Source: Deroplatys truncata (Eukaryota > Arthropoda > Insecta > Mantodea > Mantidae). Taken from it: a stretch of DNA of 64,000 nt. The DNA lies in assembly GCA_030765065.1 (NCBI GenBank), contig CM060989.1, forward strand, positions 61,084,001-61,148,000, in the 5' to 3' direction. The position numbers were made by a program, and so were the translations under genes. Positions 59,561-64,000 of the stretch are shown here, in pieces. Numbering within the stretch: position 1 is the first letter of the stretch; each line of letters begins with the position of its first letter. The notes under the pieces were generated by a model, which made no database searches, was not told the DNA's origin, and saw only the letters and a list, made by a program, of their open reading frames with translations.

Positions 59561-62030
59561 ATGGCGAATCGTAATGGGCTTCGCACCTCATTCCGGTTCG
59601 CGTTTTGGAACGCGTGGTCTGGCGCTCCAGGGGAACGAGCTCCAGCACTTTGCCGCCTGCATGCACTGGGTGTCATCTTAGTCTCGGAAACACATCTCCG
59701 TCCAAATACCTCATTCCGTCTACCGGGCTTCAACTGCCTCAGGACAGATCGTGTGGGCCGCCAAGGAGGCGGCACAGTGGTCTTCCTGAAGAGCAGCGTA
59801 GTCCACCGACCCATTCACCTCCCTCCACTTCAAACCCTAGAGACCACGGCTGTTTTTGTTGACCTCGGCGGGACAGAAGTCTTGATGGTGTCTGTATATC
59901 ACCCTCCTCGGAGGCAGTTTGTAGCCATTGACTACCATTCCATTTTCGCCCTACATCCTGACATCATTATGGCCGGGGACTTCAATGCCAGGCATCCGCG
60001 TTGGCATTGCGGCCCCCGACCGAATGCTCGAAGCAATGATATTATTCGCATGGTAGACCCGGACCCTCAGCTCAGAGTAGAGGGTCCCTGGCAACCCACC
60101 CACCATCCACGAGGTCAAGGACGGGCAACTGTTATTGACTTCGTGATCACCAAGCACTTCCCCTTTCATACGTCACTCACTTCGATCAATGCACTTCATT
60201 CAGACCACAATCCGGTGTTGGCTGAAGTTAACACCCGGGTTGCCAGTCATGCCCGTGATGTTGACTGGGACTGTGTAAGGCATTGCCTCAACGTCTCCAT
60301 CCTGCCTAACTCAAGAATCACCGACATCCCATCCCTAGAGGCTGTGGTCTCTTCCTTCACTTCCACCGTGGTGAAAACTGCCCAAAACCTGACTGTTCTC
60401 ACCCCTCCGCCCCTACACCCAGATATTCTACCTGTAGAACTTATCCTTCTCATTCGACAATCCTGGGCAGCCCGCAGACTGCGGTATCAACAGTACCGCA
60501 CGGCTCAAAATCGAGAGTTTCTGAGGCGCTTGCGCCGAGAAGTCAGGGTCCGCCTTCGCGAGCTCAGAGTGCGCGCGTGGGAGGACAGGATGGCTCGCAC
60601 GAACATCGAGGGTGCAGACGTGTGGCAGATCACCAAAAGGCTTCGGAACCGACGAGGCCAATACACCTCGCCGCTCCAAGGCACCCTAGGCCTGGCCTAT
60701 GAACCTCAAGCCAAATCTAATGTATTTTCGGACTGTCTTGAGCGAACCATGAGGCCCCGAGATGATCCCCAGGACGACGCCTTCTCCGAGCACATGTCAG
60801 GAAGTTCGCTGATTCGTTCAGCGTCCCCTGGACGAGGCGGCTCGGCCTCCTGTCGTCAAACTCAGCGAAGTCCAAGGCGCAATCCGGCGTCTCAACACCA
60901 AAAAGGCTGCGGGACCTGACGGGCTCACATCCGCCATGCTCTGCCGCCTTCCCTTCCGAGCCGTTCTCTTTCTTACAAAGGTCTTCAATATGTGTCTCGC
61001 CCTATATCACTTCCCACGTGAGTGGAGAGAGGCAAGGGGGATCTGCATCTTGAAGCCGGGGAAAGACCCGGTTCACCCCTCCAATTACCGCTCCATCAGT
61101 CGCCTGTCAGTTCTCTCGAAAGTTTTCGAGAGGCTAGTACTTGCCCGCTAGTCCCCTGTACTGGGTGACATTCACGCAATACCTGACCACCAGTTTGGGT
61201 TTCATCCTGGGCACTCGACCCCAACAGCTGCTGCGAGTGGTGGAAGGCCTTCTCCACGACCTGGCATGCGGGTCTCCTATACAAGCTTATTCAGCTGGAA
61301 CTGCCACCGCACTACATACACTTTTTACACTCATACTTCAGACACCAAACTTTTTCTGTTTCAGTTGGGAGTACAAATCAACACACAAGCCAATACGAAG
61401 CGGAGTCCCCGAAGGTTCTGTATTATCCCCTACGCTCTTTAGCGTGTATGTGGCCGACATATCAGCAGAGCAGCACGTCAATATAGCCCAGTATGCTGAT
61501 GACGTGCTGCTATACTGCACAAACACATCCTCACAGAGCCTTCAATCCAATTCAGCGACACCTCCGCCTCATCCAAGAGTGGTGCAGGCGTTGGCGATTG
61601 TCCATCAACCCGTAGAAAAGCCACACCATTCTGTTTACACAGCGCCGCTTCCCCGCCAACTTCCCCTCATTTACCTATCTCCGACGTAGGATAGAGTGGA
61701 CGATTTTCATTTCCTATTTGGGTGTTCAGCTAGATAGACGTCTAACTTTCGGGGTCACATCGCGGATCTCTCGCGTCGGAGCATGGCGGCTACGGCCTCC
61801 CTGTGCCCCATGCTGGGATCCGTGATGCCGATACCGCTTAAGTTGCATCTCTCCAGAGCACTTACAGTCCCCGTCCTGCTTTACGCCTGCGAGATCTGAG
61901 GCATGGCCGCAGACTCCAGTCTGCTCCGACTGCAGCGGGTACAGAATAGGAGACTTCGAGCCATATATTCTGTATGCCGGCTTTTCCCGTGAGACTACTT
62001 CATGAAGCCTCATCTCTTCCATACCTGGAG
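59561..62030 (+). pseudogene. Jockey ORF2 (endonuclease and reverse transcriptase), broken
   Basis: I place the start at the ATG at 59561 (MANRNGLRTSFRFAFWNAWS), because the endonuclease opens immediately after it. Endonuclease residues: FWNAWS, VSETHLRPN, SVYHPP, AGDFNARHPRW and HSDHNPV (60200-60225). The open frame runs to 60919. RT then continues in other frames: WREARGICILKPGKDP, NYRSISRLSVLSKVFERL (61085-61140), QFGFHPGHST-like 61190-61220, GVPEGSVLSPTLFSVYVADI and the catalytic box AQYADDVLLY (61486-61515), then the thumb YLGVQLDRRLTF (about 61710). There are several frame changes and stops, so it is non-functional. Confidence 0.85.
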
Positions 62031-62160
62031 GATGAAATTAGGCGCCGGGCTAAAAAAAACTATACGACCAGTTGCCATTCCATCGGAGTGCCCTCGTTCG
62101 GTCTCTAGGGGACTATAACCCCAGAGAACGCCGCTTGAGGCGTCACCGGGTTCCCCGCAT

Positions 62161-63378
62161 GGCATGGGGGCACCCCCGATAACAAAGGAGTTACTCCAAC
62201 CAGCAGCAAAATCTGAACTCCTTATAGTCCTACTATGAGTTGCTTGGTAAATTCAAAATTTAATCCAAAACAATTTCGATATTACCATCCACCAGCGATG
62301 TACTAGGGCCATTGCACCCTGATCTGCAGTCGTCGAGGAGCTCAATGCTACCTCCTATCACCCCCACAACCTCAGTCTCAACCGTCATCCTGCAAACCCC
62401 TTTCCTACCTACCAGTGGTTAAACCCTAGCAAGGGTAGGTACACTAGATAACACTTCTTCGGGCTGTCCTCAGCCTGCCAACATGCTTCGGGCTATTGAA
62501 GACCACCTAAGAGCAATTTACCCAATGTTAACAAATGATCCATTTTGTAAATACTTGCATGCATGGAGGAAGCTGCCATTCCAAAATATTTTAGTGTAAT
62601 CCACGAGAATATCAACGTTAGTGACAAATGTTGAATCCAGTTCATATACACACACTAACATTAATCTTACCTCCAATAAATCTCAAAACCATTAGACCCT
62701 TTGGCTTTACTACAGCTCATTGTGTGTCATTCTTTCCCACAGTATTGTTTGCCCAAATACTGGTGACCGTTCTGAACTAAGACATGAATTACAATAGCCT
62801 CAAAGTGCCCACTACTGACCAAACCATAAGTCAATCAGGGAAGGTATGTATGGCAGTATGTTGTAAACATTTTACGTTAACTAATACACCTAAACATTAA
62901 GTGATGCCTGAAAACTAATCTATATGGTAGCTGAACAATATTTGGAACAGTGATGTGTTCAGTGTTCATGTAATAAAATCAAAACATTGAACTATGTTGC
63001 TTGTAGCTTATGCAATCAGATACAGTCCTGCATTTATTCCTTGCCATATTTCTTCCTGCATGTTCAGCGACTCGGGAGTGTGTAATGACTTACAATACAA
63101 ATAGAATACTGCCTAAATAATTCATTATTGCAATTGATAGCATTCTAACAGACACTGTGTTTGTAGATCTCTAAGGTTCAGACTTCTCCAAAATTGATCA
63201 TTTGAGGTTATGAAATGTAAAATACTTTTGTAAAACCGTTTGTGTAAAATGTAAGGTAATGTTGCTGCCAGCCTCTCCCTGTCCTACGTCACCGTATACT
63301 GCCAACACGATAAATTAAAACATCGCTAGAAATACGCGAGTGGCAGTACCGCATTATGAGGATGATGTTGGCATTACG
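62161..63378. other. Unique DNA, nothing recognised
   Basis: 62161-62520 may include the 3' UTR of the jockey LINE. Then AT-rich DNA without ORFs. 62497-62517 is the inverted partner of 57453-57473. Confidence 0.45.
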
Positions 63379-63384
63379 TATAAA
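63379..63384 (+). promoter_or_regulatory. Possible TATA box upstream of the transposase ORF
   Basis: TATAAA lies within the palindromic context GGCATTACGTATAAATGCC, 39 bases before the ATG at 63423. A (GA)n tract follows. Position is plausible for a core promoter, but this rests on the motif alone. Confidence 0.3.
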
Positions 63385-63422
63385 TGCCGACGAGAGAGAG
63401 AGGGCGCGGGAAAGTCATCAAA

Positions 63423-64000
63423 ATGGCTAATTGGGGTGAGTTTTCAACTGTGCCGCAGGCGGAGGTGATGGAATTTCAGGAAGTTTCATTGGAGGATTGG
63501 AAGGATAGAGGATCTTCTGGACGCCCTTGTTACTCCGGAGCTTGCTCTGAAGTGGTGTGCTCGTCGGCGATCGTGCAGAACATGGCACGATGCAACAGAT
63601 GTGATCGTCCTTGTCGTCTCCAGGTCCACGGCCAAAGCCGGAGTTGCTCTCAGTGCAGATCGAAGAGAAGTGTGAGGTATGCCTCTTTCTTCGAACGAAG
63701 CAATCTGGAGATTAAACAAATTCTGGCATTCATGTTCTGCTGGCCGTCGGATTACCTGCAATATCAATGTGCCCATGAGTCCGGCGTTGATCACTGGCAC
63801 ACGTCGGTGGATTGGGCCAACTACTGCCGCGAGGAGTGCGAAATGCATTTGGAGAGGCATGCCTCACAAATTGGCGGTTGCGACGAGAATGGCGTCCCCC
63901 TGACGAGTCCAAATAATTCCACCGAAAATACCACCATGGTCAGTGGAGGGAAGGACACTGGGTCTTCGGTGGAGTGGAAAGAAGATCGGCCAAGTGCTTC
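63423..64000 (+). CDS. Merlin/ISXO2-type (IS1595-like) DDE transposase, N-terminal part, runs off window
   Basis: Open from the ATG at 63423 (context TCAAAATGGC) to the window end, 192 codons without a stop. A zinc-ribbon-like C-x2-C pair occurs at residues 57/60 and 75/78 (CNRCDRPC..., CSQC), followed by RYASFFERSNLEIKQILAFM and TSVDWANYCREECEMHL, which match the N-terminal half of ISXO2/Merlin transposases (zinc ribbon, FE.SNL...I, VDW...R..C). The next expected block, IDES plus RKYHRG and EGQWVFGG, is present but in another frame: DESK at 63902 and RKYHHGQWREGHWVFGGVER at about 63920-63980, with an in-frame stop just after DESK. Thus the copy probably carries a frameshift near 63895. Element ends (short TIRs, 8-9 bp TSD) cannot be seen. 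A domesticated or spliced gene is possible but less likely. Confidence 0.7.
   Translation, partial: MANWGEFSTVPQAEVMEFQEVSLEDWKDRGSSGRPCYSGACSEVVCSSAIVQNMARCNRCDRPCRLQVHGQSRSCSQCRSKRSVRYASFFERSNLEIKQILAFMFCWPSDYLQYQCAHESGVDHWHTSVDWANYCREECEMHLERHASQIGGCDENGVPLTSPNNSTENTTMVSGGKDTGSSVEWKEDRPSA

Larger units (their letters stand above)
58260..62160 (+). mobile_element. Nearly full-length jockey LINE, inactive
   Basis: Plus-strand GC-rich element with ORF1 (58281-59011), an inter-ORF region rich in Pro/Arg codons, and ORF2 (59561 to about 62030) with endonuclease and reverse transcriptase but no RNase H, the layout of the jockey clade. It contrasts in composition with AT-rich flanks. The 5' end is near CAGTCGAGAAC (58262); the 3' end is placed at about 62160, where coding similarity stops and no A tail is obvious. 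Frame changes in both ORFs make it inactive, but the RT and EN motifs remain recognisable, so it is moderately young. Confidence 0.85.

Overview
The window is eukaryotic nuclear DNA, almost certainly arthropod and probably insect. The evidence is a spliced SAP130-type final exon, several jockey/I-type LINEs with Pre-C2HC ORF1 proteins, tRNA-derived SINEs, hAT MITEs, a Merlin/ISXO2-type transposase, AT-rich intergenic DNA and short CCTAACCTAA motifs. The (GAT)n-tailed LINE ending recalls polyneopteran insects, but no species can be named. There are no bacterial operons, tRNA, rRNA or CRISPR loci.

Layout. 1-206: end of an intron and the last coding exon of Sap130, the only confident host gene. 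207-1300: its probable 3' UTR and AT-rich DNA. 1300-1905: an old Ty3/gypsy-type pol fossil carrying a 156-bp hAT MITE. 2106-3700: a degenerate GC-rich CCAG-type tandem region. 3745-39620: a ~35-kb minisatellite with a 24-bp unit (about 1,450 units), interrupted by a SINE (3949-4249) and a LINE fragment (5885-6505), with a polarity inversion at ~10440. 39621-42585: the 5' half of a jockey/I-type LINE. 42690-44600: another minisatellite (~47-bp unit), holding a LINE 3' end and a second SINE. 44600-58250: AT-rich DNA with a second MITE, two more LINEs, an 815-bp TIR element inside one of them, and a composite of two SINE types. 58260-62160: a nearly full-length jockey LINE. 62160-63350: unique DNA. 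63379-64000: the start of a Merlin/ISXO2-type transposase running off the window.

The dominant object is the 24-bp array. Its unit has a conserved ~18-base pyrimidine-rich core, GTCACTCCCTTGGTCTCG, followed by a short variable segment, most often CCTCCA. Because 24 is a multiple of 3 and the consensus lacks stops in five of six frames, the array is full of spurious giant ORFs (up to ~1,700 codons). It is layered: 24-bp units; a 1.92-kb direct duplication (12197-14115 / 14116-16034); a 5-6 kb higher-order repeat with four copies (anchors at 17949, 22807, 28911, 34635), the last two almost identical; and a switch from CT-rich to GA-rich on the plus strand at 10440. A jockey/I LINE seems to have been split: its 5' half abuts the array on the right and an RT-thumb piece of the same orientation lies inside the array.

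The elements do not form a pathway. Apart from Sap130 the window is a nested record of transposition and tandem amplification. All calls rest on reading the sequence; no database search was run.
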